Source of the DNA: JAGOGN01 sp036652735
Lineage (GTDB): Bacteria > Bacillota > Clostridia > Lachnospirales > Lachnospiraceae
NCBI GenBank assembly: GCA_036652735.1
Contig: JAVVVI010000023.1
Span: 1 to 39,147, forward strand
Length of the DNA stretch: 39,147 bases
Direction: 5' to 3'
The translations under genes were made by a program, and so were the position numbers. How positions within the stretch are numbered: the stretch's first letter is position 1; each line of letters starts with the position of its first letter. The notes beneath the pieces were generated by a model that saw nothing but the letters and a program-made list of their open reading frames with translations, did no database searches and was not told the origin of the DNA. This document shows, one piece after another, positions 8,895 through 17,321 of the stretch.

Positions 8895-9485
8895 TTACTT
8901 TGATTCTAATTTTTTTATATCCTCCGGTGTATTAAAATCACAGGTGGACTCACCAACTTTAATGTAATCTTTTTTTATGACTTTATGATCGTAAGGCAGC
9001 CCCTCATAGGACTGATATACCTGCCATCCAATACATTTATCTATTCTTCCTTCTTTATAAAGCTGTCTTACTCTTTCCGTATGATATCGGAAACATTCCC
9101 CATCTGCTACTTTAATTGCAACAATTACCTGTGCGGTTCCAAAAAATAATAATTCGGAAGCTTCCGTATTCACAATAAGCTTCATGGCTTCTTCCGTATA
9201 ATACGTATCTCCATACATAAAACATACATCATTTTCAATTAACTCTTCTGTAAAACGGTCAATTTCCAAATGATTATTTCTTGGTTCATAACGCGTGGCG
9301 CCTTCCACTTCATAACGTGAGTCGTGGGACGTGATGATGACTTCGGCTTCTGAATCTTCCTGATTGAGTAAACGCACTGTTCGCTGCAGCAAGGTCTCTC
9401 CCTCTACTTTTAAAAAGTGTTTGGGTATATTATTGTAATTATCCCAACGCGTTCCCTTTCCATCCGCCATTATTATATATCTCAT
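8895..9485 (-). CDS. Small sugar- or polyol-phosphate nucleotidyltransferase
   Basis: This 196-residue protein has the GT-A-like nucleotidyltransferase fold. It starts with MADGKGTRW at 6-14, which is the nucleotide-binding signature, followed by IPKHFLKV with the conserved lysine at 22. YGDTYY places D93 at the expected metal site. It probably makes an NDP- or CDP-activated building block for the polymer. It is not a TagD-type glycerol-3-phosphate cytidylyltransferase, because the HxGH motif is absent. It is shorter than most hexose-1-phosphate nucleotidyltransferases. It lies between two ATP-grasp genes with gaps of 9 and 28 bases, so its product is probably used by them or by the glycerophosphotransferase. 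The nucleotide and the acceptor cannot be read from the sequence. Confidence 0.8.
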   Translation of the reverse strand: MRYIIMADGKGTRWDNYNNIPKHFLKVEGETLLQRTVRLLNQEDSEAEVIITSHDSRYEVEGATRYEPRNNHLEIDRFTEELIENDVCFMYGDTYYTEEAMKLIVNTEASELLFFGTAQVIVAIKVADGECFRYHTERVRQLYKEGRIDKCIGWQVYQSYEGLPYDHKVIKKDYIKVGESTCDFNTPEDIKKLESK

Positions 9486-9494
9486 AATTTTCCC

Positions 9495-10544
9495 CTATCT
9501 CTTTATTACCTTATGATATTTGTAAAACTTTCCCAGTTCGCCTTGGCGTTGTCCACCCCAAAGCTGTATAATATTCACTCCCGATGAAGTATTTGCTTCT
9601 ATAATGCAAATGCCCTCCTCTGTTAATAGAATATCCCAGGCAATAAACTGCATATATGGAAAATGATTTGCAAGCGCCAGTATTTCTTCTTTTATAGCGT
9701 TCCAATTTGGAATTTTTGCTCCCTTGATTGGATTTCCGGAATTTGGATGCATCTCATGCACTTCCAGTGACTGCAGGCTTCTTGCTTCGCTTAGTTCTCC
9801 TGTCTCCAAATCAATTTTGCTTACCAGTCCGCCAACACTGCCATTATCAATTGGAACGGTTTTTGCTGTTCCAATTCTTTGTACTGCAAAAAATATTTTA
9901 AATTCATTGGTTTCAATATCCTTCATTGTAATCAAACGAATGGTATTCGTTGCCTGATCAAACAATTGGTCTGCATATCTATGCTGATGAATGGTTTCTG
10001 TAACAAACCAGTCACGATTCTTTTTAAAATACTCAAAAAATTCTTCCTTGCTGACTTTCTGTGTATCCATGAAAATACTTCCTTCCTCCAGGCGGAAGAT
10101 ATGTACTCCCTTTCCCTTTCCTGCAGAAATTGGTTTCACAAAAAGACTGTTCTCTGTCTCCAGCAATGGGTATAAATCTGTAATCTGCTTCACTCTTCCA
10201 TCATAGGAGGAAATATTATCGTGTGTCTTAATTGCAAAAATCTCCGGTACTTTCACATAGGGACGTAAAATTTCCGTACTTGCAATTTTATTATTCATTA
10301 GAAAATTAAACGGCTCGTTTATATATCTGGAACGGTACCAGTCAAATTCCGACAAATATTCATGTTTATCATTGTGATCAAAATCATACAAAACCGCTTG
10401 ATCTGCCAGGTAGCCACCCCCAAGATTCGCCTTTAATTTTTTGAATAAGGAACATTTAAAATGATTGGGTGCCAATAAGATTCTCTTAATATAGAGTAAA
10501 ACCAGCTTACATTTTCTAAGACATTTTTTAATAAATCTAACCAT
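9495..10544 (-). CDS. Sugar-transfer-associated ATP-grasp enzyme (single, intact copy)
   Basis: This 349-residue protein is a stand-alone ATPgrasp_ST enzyme that appears intact. Key positions are K137 before the glycine loop AGKGKG (141-146), E183 in the hinge strand, NTIRL from N200, the GSVGGL loop near 235, D304 in WDILLTEEG, and IIEANTSSG with E316 and N318 for metal binding. IPNWNAI near 278 is the same landmark seen in the other three copies of this unit in the operon. The N terminus is basic and hydrophobic (about 1-25) and may sit on the membrane. Its start overlaps the end of the TagF-like gene by eight bases, behind an AGAGGTGG ribosome site, which suggests coupled translation. ATP-grasp enzymes join a carboxylate to an amine or similar nucleophile; the actual substrate is unknown. 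Confidence 0.87.
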   Translation of the reverse strand: MVRFIKKCLRKCKLVLLYIKRILLAPNHFKCSLFKKLKANLGGGYLADQAVLYDFDHNDKHEYLSEFDWYRSRYINEPFNFLMNNKIASTEILRPYVKVPEIFAIKTHDNISSYDGRVKQITDLYPLLETENSLFVKPISAGKGKGVHIFRLEEGSIFMDTQKVSKEEFFEYFKKNRDWFVTETIHQHRYADQLFDQATNTIRLITMKDIETNEFKIFFAVQRIGTAKTVPIDNGSVGGLVSKIDLETGELSEARSLQSLEVHEMHPNSGNPIKGAKIPNWNAIKEEILALANHFPYMQFIAWDILLTEEGICIIEANTSSGVNIIQLWGGQRQGELGKFYKYHKVIKR

Positions 10545-11661
10545 TTTCCACCTCTAATTTATTTCTTATTATTTCAACAATATTGGTTGTTGATGTTCCA
10601 AGTTCTTTTGGAAGATACTTTTCTTTAAACTGTTTCAGCTGTTCCCAGCAATAGGACTCACTTTCTATGGACTGCATCAGTTCCTTTGCATTCTGAAAGA
10701 CGGCCTGGTTCATTTCCTTGCATAAATCTATATTCATACCATTATTTTTCATATAATCTTCGTAATCATATAAGAAATAATAGGTTCTCTTATCCAGAAT
10801 GGCTGCTTCCAGAGAAATTGAGGAATAATCGGTAATAATATGATCACAGGCTGCTAATAGCTCTATTGTAGAACAGTTTTCACAGGTAAGCACCCGGTTG
10901 TCTTTTGTTATTAGCTGCTGGTTGGGATGTGGCTTTATCACCAGATTAAATCGTTGAAAATCAAATTCCCTGCATAACTCTTCCCAGCCATCTGCTGGAG
11001 TTCTACGAAAGGTAGGTGCATATAGTACAATGGGTTTTTCCTTTAATTGGGGATAGGTTCTATATACCCTTTCTCTCATTTCAGACTGTTCCTTCAATAA
11101 ATGATCAATTCTTGGCAAACCAATATTAACCAGTTTTTCTTCCTCCACCTGAAATGCCGCACAGTAAAAAGGATTCCATGCCCTGCCTCCTGCAATAATG
11201 AGATCATAATTTTTATGCATTCTTAATTCATAGGCTATTTTACTGCTTCTGCCACCTTTTTTATCCAATGCCTGATATCCGGATTGTTTCAGCTTTCCCA
11301 GTGCATGCCATATTTGAATCACCACGAATTCCTTTTTATGGGTTAACACAGAAATAGGCGGCCAATAAGAGTCTAATATGCAGACTTTTGAAGTTGCCAT
11401 GTGGTACAGACTTCTGACCATACCCCACACGAACTTCAATTTGTCCTGCATCCCTCCATCGGCTCGCTTACAAATTGAAACCATCTTTACTTTTGGTACT
11501 TCCTCCAGCAGTTTTCTTTGAATCATTGTATAATCCAAAGACGGACCATTGGATTGCCTGCTTAGGAAAAGAACTTTATTCCTCTTTATGGGAAATAATT
11601 TCAGGATTCCATACAAGCATTTCATTGCTATTTTTGCTATTCGTATCAATAAAATAGACAT
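10537..11661 (-). CDS. CDP-glycerol glycerophosphotransferase family protein (TagB/TagF-like)
   Basis: The family transfers polyol phosphate from a CDP-polyol to a lipid-linked acceptor at the inner face of the membrane, as in teichoic acid synthesis. The conserved motifs are present: IWHALG with H119, APTFR at 215-219, KPHPN at 243-247, and TDYSS at 277-281, followed by EAA. At 374 residues it is close to the primase TagB and shorter than the polymerase TagF, so it may add one or a few units and not a long chain. A hydrophobic and basic N terminus (about 1-25) fits membrane association. It follows the export ATPase by 18 bases and overlaps the next ATP-grasp gene. No second family member, TagA or TagD is in the window, so the polymer is unlikely to be a standard wall teichoic acid made by this locus alone. 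Confidence 0.88.
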   Translation of the reverse strand: MSILLIRIAKIAMKCLYGILKLFPIKRNKVLFLSRQSNGPSLDYTMIQRKLLEEVPKVKMVSICKRADGGMQDKLKFVWGMVRSLYHMATSKVCILDSYWPPISVLTHKKEFVVIQIWHALGKLKQSGYQALDKKGGRSSKIAYELRMHKNYDLIIAGGRAWNPFYCAAFQVEEEKLVNIGLPRIDHLLKEQSEMRERVYRTYPQLKEKPIVLYAPTFRRTPADGWEELCREFDFQRFNLVIKPHPNQQLITKDNRVLTCENCSTIELLAACDHIITDYSSISLEAAILDKRTYYFLYDYEDYMKNNGMNIDLCKEMNQAVFQNAKELMQSIESESYCWEQLKQFKEKYLPKELGTSTTNIVEIIRNKLEVENG

Positions 11662-11679
11662 CTCTTATTCCTCAAAGTT

Positions 11680-12417
11680 TTATTTTTCCATAAATTCTTT
11701 GTATAAATCCAGTACCTCATTTGCTTCACCAATGAGTTTGGTCTGTCCTTCATGCATCCATAGCACGCGGTCACATAATTCTCTCAAGGTATCAATGTTA
11801 TGAGATACAATCACTACCGTTCGTTCCTCATCTAATATTAAGCTTTTCATTTTTGCAAGGCTCTTTCGTTTGAATCTTTGATCCCCAACGCTTAACACCT
11901 CATCTACCAGCATAATGTCCGTCTCCAAAATTGCCGTAATTGCAAACGCAAGCTTGGAATACATACCACTGGAATAAGTGCGCACAGGCTTATCTATAAA
12001 GCCATCCAGCTCTGCAAATCCAATAATTTCACTCATACGAAGCAAAATCTGTTCCTTTGAAAATCCCAGAAGCATTCCCGATAAAATAATATTTTCTCTC
12101 CCGGAGAGTGCCGGCTGAAACCCTACACCAATGGACATCAGTGAAATGGAATGGCCATGTAGGTCAATACTTCCTCTGTCCGGTGAAAAAATTCCATCAA
12201 TGGCATTGAGCATTGTGGACTTTCCACTTCCATTTTTCCCTATGATTCCCAGAATCTCGCCTTGCTTCACTTCAAACGAGACTCCCTTAACTGCTTCTAC
12301 TTTTTCCCATTCCATTTTTTTCAATTTCAGAAGATTCTGCTTAATTGAATAGGATTTTGTACTTTTGTATGTGATATATAAATCCTTCACAGAGATGGCT
12401 GATTCCCTTTTTTCCAT
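11680..12417 (-). CDS. tagH: ABC exporter ATPase, TagH/Wzt type
   Basis: This is the ATP-binding subunit of a polymer exporter. It contains Walker A GKNGSGKST near residue 61, an ABC signature YSSGMYSK near 150, and Walker B IMLVDEVLSVGD. The N-terminal stretch before Walker A (SIKQNLLKLKKMEW) is typical of polysaccharide and teichoic acid exporters. The protein stops right after the ABC core, at about 245 residues. It therefore lacks both the long C-terminal extension of Bacillus TagH and the carbohydrate-binding domain of some Wzt proteins. I chose the ATG at 12417 over the GTG at 12420 because the AGGTGG ribosome site is eight bases before the ATG. The stop of the permease gene lies immediately upstream, so the pair is translationally linked. 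The symbol is by analogy; the exported polymer is unknown. Confidence 0.9.
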   Translation of the reverse strand: MEKRESAISVKDLYITYKSTKSYSIKQNLLKLKKMEWEKVEAVKGVSFEVKQGEILGIIGKNGSGKSTMLNAIDGIFSPDRGSIDLHGHSISLMSIGVGFQPALSGRENIILSGMLLGFSKEQILLRMSEIIGFAELDGFIDKPVRTYSSGMYSKLAFAITAILETDIMLVDEVLSVGDQRFKRKSLAKMKSLILDEERTVVIVSHNIDTLRELCDRVLWMHEGQTKLIGEANEVLDLYKEFMEK

Positions 12418-12420
12418 CAC

Positions 12421-13203
12421 TTACACCACCTTCACGTAATTATTTTCGTTCTTATAAATCAGTTTAATTCCCAAAATTGCAATCACTAAACTCAAAATTG
12501 TCCAGAGCAGAAGTGCATGGGTATAGGGCTCCTGATTATACAACAACCCTTTTCGAAACGTATCCGTAATTAAAGCAATGGGATTCAGCCGCATTGCATA
12601 ATGACCATAAGGTGCCGGTAATTTATCTTCCACTGAATAAAAAATACCGGTTATATAAAATACCATCTTTAATCCAATTCTTACAATATTGGACAAGTCC
12701 TCAATAAATACTCCGAAATGCAATAAAATTGTCATTGCTGCAAAGGTTACCAGATTCAATAGCACCAGAATCGGTATTACCCAGAGGCATCTCCAAGTCA
12801 ATGGTGTCTGGTAAAAAATCATCATGGCACATACAATTCCAAATGAAACCAGCATTTTGAATTCATTCACCATCATACGAACCATAATTAGAACGATTTT
12901 GGGCAAATACACCTTTTTTATAATCTGTTTATTATTTTTTACCATTCGTACACTGGCTGTTAAGTTATTCTTAAAAAAGTTCCATATCGTTAATCCCAAA
13001 AAGACATAGATATTAAAAAATGGCATTCTGGAATTAAATACAATAGAAAACATAAAACTATAAATCACCATAAAGCAAAATGGTTCCAACACCCACCACA
13101 GCCAATTCAAATACGAACTTGCAACCTCGGCACGTAATTCTGCACCTGCCGCATAGGTTGCATATCCAAAATATTTTTTAAAATCTTTAAAAAATTGTTT
13201 CAT
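12421..13203 (-). CDS. tagG: ABC-2 type exporter permease, TagG/Wzm type
   Basis: This 260-residue membrane protein is the permease partner of the ATPase that follows. It has an amphipathic N terminus, then about six membrane segments: FCFMVIYSFMFSIVF, an IYVFLGLTIWNFF segment, two long central helices, KMVFYITGIFYS, and a final LLLWTILSLVIAILGIKLIY segment. The ALITDTFRKGLL loop before the last helix is typical of polysaccharide and teichoic acid ABC-2 permeases. Its ribosome site is AGAGGG, and the gap to the sugar transferase gene is 12 bases. The pair should flip a polyprenyl-linked polymer across the membrane. Confidence 0.9.
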   Translation of the reverse strand: MKQFFKDFKKYFGYATYAAGAELRAEVASSYLNWLWWVLEPFCFMVIYSFMFSIVFNSRMPFFNIYVFLGLTIWNFFKNNLTASVRMVKNNKQIIKKVYLPKIVLIMVRMMVNEFKMLVSFGIVCAMMIFYQTPLTWRCLWVIPILVLLNLVTFAAMTILLHFGVFIEDLSNIVRIGLKMVFYITGIFYSVEDKLPAPYGHYAMRLNPIALITDTFRKGLLYNQEPYTHALLLWTILSLVIAILGIKLIYKNENNYVKVV

Positions 13204-13215
13204 AAATTCATCCCT

Positions 13216-14577
13216 CTACTCTTTTTCAATAGGTTCATTACTTTGAAATCCCTCTGTACTGTCACTTGCCTTTAGTAATACAATGGGTGTTTGAAAGATT
13301 AACTTTAAATCATTCCACAAACTAAAGCTTTGTATATACTGCAAATCCAACATTAATTTATCTTTTGATGATGTATTGTATTTCCCTGAGATCTGTGCAT
13401 ATCCCGTTAGGCCTGCCTTTACTCTGTGGCGATAAGCAAATTCCGGCAAATCCTGCTGATATGCTGTTTCATTCTCTATCATCTCCGGTCTGGGACCCAC
13501 CAGGCTCATTTCCCCTTTTAAAATGTTCACTAACTGGGGTATTTCATCCAGACGATATTTTCGCATTCCTTTTCCAACCTTCGTGATTCGATCATCCCCA
13601 CTGGATGCAGAACGATTCTCCACATTTTCTTTCATTGTTCGAAATTTATAAATAGAAAAAATTTGTCTCCCCCTTGTAACACGATCCTGTTTAAATAGAA
13701 TCTTTCCTCCATCATCCATCTTAATGGCAATTGCGCATCCCAGAAGAACCGGGCTTAAAATAATCAATCCGGTTAGGGAAACCGCAATATCTATGGCACG
13801 CTTTGCAAATCTTTGTTCCAGTGTCATATATTTTGGTCCTGATACAATAATGGGTACATCATCTAGAATTGCATGTTTTGCATTCAGTCCCATTACATCC
13901 GTAATTCCCGGATTCACACACACATGCTTGTCCGCACGATATGCATATTCCATAAGTTCCCTTTGATTCTTTGCCGAAACATCGTGTAAGAATATGGTAT
14001 CACATTCCAACACCTTATCCCACATACTTTCATCTTTTTCGTCCACTGTATACGTAATACAATACTGCTTCTTAAAACGACGAATTCCATTTAAAAAACT
14101 TTGTACACGTTTGGGACTTCCGGTAACTACTACACATTTTTCCGGCGGCATAATTACAAAATATAAATAGTTGCCCAAATACGTAATCAGAATCGTTACC
14201 ACTACCTGCAATACATATATGATTAAAAACAGATGTACACTTTCAATTTGAAAATGTGCATTATTTCTATCATTAACGTTCATAATCATCAACATTAAAT
14301 AGGTAATCCCATCTGTAAAGAGCATTGCCAGTGCAATGGAGTAAATAATTGGTTTACTCTTACGCTCTCCTATATCGCAATGTCCATAAATAGAAGTCAG
14401 CATCATTGCACTTAGAACAAAGGAAAATACAGTGACTACACTGGTTCTTGACAAACGCAGAATATAGGGATGATCAATTCCCATAATTTCAAAAAACAAA
14501 ACCATTAATGTTCCATATAAAATTAATTTTAATATAAAAAATATTGTGTTCCGGAATCTCTGTAATAATCGCTTCAA
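13216..14577 (-). CDS. Polyprenyl-phosphate sugar-1-phosphate transferase, first gene of the polymer operon
   Basis: This enzyme loads the first sugar phosphate onto undecaprenyl phosphate and so starts a lipid-linked polymer. The N-terminal half has about four membrane segments (11-33, 46-66, 76-98 and 115-143) followed by a soluble nucleotide-fold-like region. From about 258 it has the bacterial sugar transferase domain: one membrane helix, FKQDRV at 295-300, KFRTM at 311-315, RLDEIPQL at 342-349 and GPRPE at 361-365. The start codon is TTG at 14577, six bases after a GAGGA ribosome site; no ATG is better placed. It lies directly downstream of a strong promoter and heads the nine-gene operon. 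The starter sugar is unknown. The presence of this gene and the absence of TagO or TagA distinguish the locus from standard teichoic acid clusters. Confidence 0.9.
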   Translation of the reverse strand: MKRLLQRFRNTIFFILKLILYGTLMVLFFEIMGIDHPYILRLSRTSVVTVFSFVLSAMMLTSIYGHCDIGERKSKPIIYSIALAMLFTDGITYLMLMIMNVNDRNNAHFQIESVHLFLIIYVLQVVVTILITYLGNYLYFVIMPPEKCVVVTGSPKRVQSFLNGIRRFKKQYCITYTVDEKDESMWDKVLECDTIFLHDVSAKNQRELMEYAYRADKHVCVNPGITDVMGLNAKHAILDDVPIIVSGPKYMTLEQRFAKRAIDIAVSLTGLIILSPVLLGCAIAIKMDDGGKILFKQDRVTRGRQIFSIYKFRTMKENVENRSASSGDDRITKVGKGMRKYRLDEIPQLVNILKGEMSLVGPRPEMIENETAYQQDLPEFAYRHRVKAGLTGYAQISGKYNTSSKDKLMLDLQYIQSFSLWNDLKLIFQTPIVLLKASDSTEGFQSNEPIEKE

Positions 14578-14617
14578 TTTCTTTCCTCACATTACTGTAA
14601 ATAACCTACAATCTCAC

Positions 14618-14646
14618 AATATAAACCAATTTGTAAGAAGTGTCAA
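14618..14646 (-). promoter_or_regulatory. Strong sigma-A promoter of the surface-polymer operon
   Basis: On the minus strand there is a perfect TTGACA (14641-14646), a 17-base spacer and TATATT (14618-14623), about 40 bases before the TTG start of the sugar transferase. No terminator is seen between glmM and this promoter, so some read-through from glmM is possible. Confidence 0.85.
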
Positions 14647-14655
14647 GTCAAACGT

Positions 14656-16002
14656 TTATCCCATGATGTTTTCTATCTGTGCTGCCAGCTTTACTGCCTG
14701 TTGGTAAATTTCCTGCTGATCTTTTCCCTCAATCATTACACGCACCAATGGTTCTGTGCCGGATGGGCGAATTAGTATCCTTCCCTGACCTGCATATCGT
14801 TCTTCCAGTTTCTTGATTTCCTGTGTAATCTCCGGATAATCTTCATATTGATTTTTTTTATCATCCGCAACTCTGGCATTTACCAGTGCTTGTGGAAGAA
14901 CCTCCATAATCTCTGCAAGCTGGGACAGGGTCTTTTTTGTAATCGTAACAACCTCCAGCAGATGTAATGCACTCAAAAGTCCATCTCCTGTTGTATTCTC
15001 ATCTAAGAAAATAATATGTCCTGACTGTTCGCCACCTAAATTATAACCATTCTCCAACATATTTTCCAAGACATAACGATCCCCTACTTTTGTACGGACT
15101 ATGTTAATCTTATTCTTTTCACCCATGAGTGAAAAACCAAGATTGCTCATTACTGTTGCAACAATTGTATCCTTCTTTAACTGTCCCTTCTGCTTCATGT
15201 ACGCACCGCAGATAGACATAATTTGATCCCCATCTATAATTTTTCCTGTTTCATCCACTGCCAGAAGCCGGTCTGCGTCCCCATCAAACGCCAATCCAAG
15301 GTCCGCGCCCTCCGCAACCACCAAGGCTGAAAGTTCCTCCATATGCGTGGAACCGCAATTCACATTAATATTTTTTCCGTCCGGATGATTGTGAATGGGA
15401 ATCACCTCTGCACCCAGTTCAGACAACGTCTTCACGGAGCTGATATAAGAAGCCCCCTCTGCACAATCCACTGCAATTTTTAAGCCTACCAGATTAATTG
15501 GCATTGTGTTTTTCATATGTTCTATATAGTCAAGAACAGCATCTTCCTTTACCCGAATCGTTCCCTGTGTCTTTACAGAATCACGAATGGATGCAAAGCC
15601 CAATTTTATAGCGTCCTCTATCTCATCTTCGATTCCATCAGATAATTTATACCCATCCTGATTAAAAAATTTAATTCCATTAAATTCTGCCGGATTATGT
15701 GATGCTGAAATAACTACCCCAGCATCTGCCTTATATGCTCTTGTTAAATAAGCAATCGCAGGAGTCGGAAGCACTCCCGCATAAATTGCGTTAGCCCCTG
15801 CATTGCAAATTCCCTGCATCAGTGCTTTTGATAAACTATCCTTTGACTCCCTGGTATCACATCCAACAATAATGGTCGGCTGGTGGGCATTATGACGTGT
15901 GAGTGCATATGCACCTGCCCAGCCCAAATCCTGCGCAAGCTCTTCTGTCAAATCTTTACCTACAATTCCTCTTACTCCATCTGTTCCAAAAAGTCTCCTC
16001 AT
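14656..16002 (-). CDS. glmM: Phosphoglucosamine mutase
   Basis: GlmM converts glucosamine-6-phosphate to glucosamine-1-phosphate on the way to UDP-GlcNAc, the precursor of peptidoglycan and many surface polymers. The 448-residue protein starts with RRLFGTDGVRG and has the phosphoserine loop SASHNP with S101, the metal loop DGDADR (D240, D242, D244), and the sugar-phosphate loop RPSGTEP at 412-418. The length is typical. It is the third gene of the cdaA-cdaR-glmM cluster common in Firmicutes, in which c-di-AMP synthesis and wall-precursor supply are physically linked. The ribosome site is GAGGA nine bases before ATG. Confidence 0.98.
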   Translation of the reverse strand: MRRLFGTDGVRGIVGKDLTEELAQDLGWAGAYALTRHNAHQPTIIVGCDTRESKDSLSKALMQGICNAGANAIYAGVLPTPAIAYLTRAYKADAGVVISASHNPAEFNGIKFFNQDGYKLSDGIEDEIEDAIKLGFASIRDSVKTQGTIRVKEDAVLDYIEHMKNTMPINLVGLKIAVDCAEGASYISSVKTLSELGAEVIPIHNHPDGKNINVNCGSTHMEELSALVVAEGADLGLAFDGDADRLLAVDETGKIIDGDQIMSICGAYMKQKGQLKKDTIVATVMSNLGFSLMGEKNKINIVRTKVGDRYVLENMLENGYNLGGEQSGHIIFLDENTTGDGLLSALHLLEVVTITKKTLSQLAEIMEVLPQALVNARVADDKKNQYEDYPEITQEIKKLEERYAGQGRILIRPSGTEPLVRVMIEGKDQQEIYQQAVKLAAQIENIMG

Positions 16003-16034
16003 GTTTACTGTTCCTCACTTTATTTATTATTCCC

Positions 16035-17321
16035 TTAATTTGTATCATTATTTGGATCTGTGTCATCCGGAATCTCTTCATCCGATTTGATTAATTTTCC
16101 CTTGACTTCTATTTTGCCAATCTGGGTAACTCCTTCCGGAAGTTTCACAAAAAGTTCCAATTGAAAAGAACCCTCTTTGGTTTTGTCAAAGTCAATCCAG
16201 GACTGCAAATCTGCTGCAGTTAGGTTCTCTATCTCCTGAGACAATCCCGATAGTAGAATTTTAAATTCCTCTTGTTTAAATTCCGGTGTTAATCCTTCCG
16301 GAATATTCTCTGTTTGTATTTCGTTCAGGGATATGCTGATTTCTTTCGTTGCAAGCTTATTAATAATTACTGTGATTGCTATATTTGCAAAGTCCTGATC
16401 ATACAGCTCAATTCCCTTTGGAAGATATAATTGAATATCCACTGTCTTCTCCACATTTGCCTTTGCTCCCTCAATATTAATATCCTTTGCCGGTATTGTT
16501 ATGTCATGAATCTCTTTAAGATCCTGCCTTCTTCCTTTTACAACAATTGTCATAGGCGCTGACTTCACTTCCAAATACGTATAGCCATCTCCCGGCACTC
16601 CACTTGTTTCCACATGAATCGGAATTTCTTTTGTTTCAAGAATCTCCGCTACCACTTCAATTGCTCCCGGAGACACCGATAGATTCGTGGTATCAATCAC
16701 CTTACCCTCGCCATCATAAATAACCGGAACAACGGATTGGGTTTTGTCACTGGTGGCATCATCAATATTCACCGTTGCAACTACTTTTCCAATTCTCTTT
16801 ATTACAGACTGTGGTCCTGCAACCGTTACCGTAGCCGGTTCTGCCTTTACCTGCCCTACAGCAAATCCGTTTGCCGGTTCTCCACTGACATTGGCACTAA
16901 TTGCAAATTGCTCTGTTGCCAGATCCTCTATTACAACTTTTAAATTTGTAGTTTTTTTCTCAATTGATACCCTGCTTGCATAACGCAAGGGTGTAATGTC
17001 AATTGGCACAAATCCCAGCTCCAGATCGATTTTATTCATATCCGCTACCACCTTGAAATCGGAGGCAGATAAGCCTTCCACCACGGACCGCTGTCCCGTA
17101 ACCGAAAAAGTAACCATATTGCTATCATCCAATATTTCAAAAACCTTATCATTATCCGTAATCACAGATGAATTTTCAATGATTGCCGCCGCCGTAAATG
17201 TAAGTGTTATCTTTGGATTGTCAATATTGACCACTACAAGCCAAAGGATAAACGCTAAAAGAATTGATATTAATTTTAAGCCTATATTATTAGTCAGGAC
17301 TTTTAGTATCTTTCGAGCCAT
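16035..17321 (-). CDS. cdaR: CdaA regulatory protein with YbbR repeats
   Basis: CdaR is a membrane-anchored extracellular protein that modulates the diadenylate cyclase CdaA. The N-terminal helix (about 13-32, GLKLISILLAFILWLVVVNI) anchors it; the FILWLVV stretch is typical. Four YbbR domains of about 85 residues follow, each marked by a P-x-T-V-x-V-x-G-like strand. The C-terminal tail is acidic and probably disordered. Its start lies 32 bases inside the end of cdaA, behind a GGAGG site, so translation is likely coupled. The length of 428 residues is normal for a four-repeat CdaR. Confidence 0.95.
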   Translation of the reverse strand: MARKILKVLTNNIGLKLISILLAFILWLVVVNIDNPKITLTFTAAAIIENSSVITDNDKVFEILDDSNMVTFSVTGQRSVVEGLSASDFKVVADMNKIDLELGFVPIDITPLRYASRVSIEKKTTNLKVVIEDLATEQFAISANVSGEPANGFAVGQVKAEPATVTVAGPQSVIKRIGKVVATVNIDDATSDKTQSVVPVIYDGEGKVIDTTNLSVSPGAIEVVAEILETKEIPIHVETSGVPGDGYTYLEVKSAPMTIVVKGRRQDLKEIHDITIPAKDINIEGAKANVEKTVDIQLYLPKGIELYDQDFANIAITVIINKLATKEISISLNEIQTENIPEGLTPEFKQEEFKILLSGLSQEIENLTAADLQSWIDFDKTKEGSFQLELFVKLPEGVTQIGKIEVKGKLIKSDEEIPDDTDPNNDTN

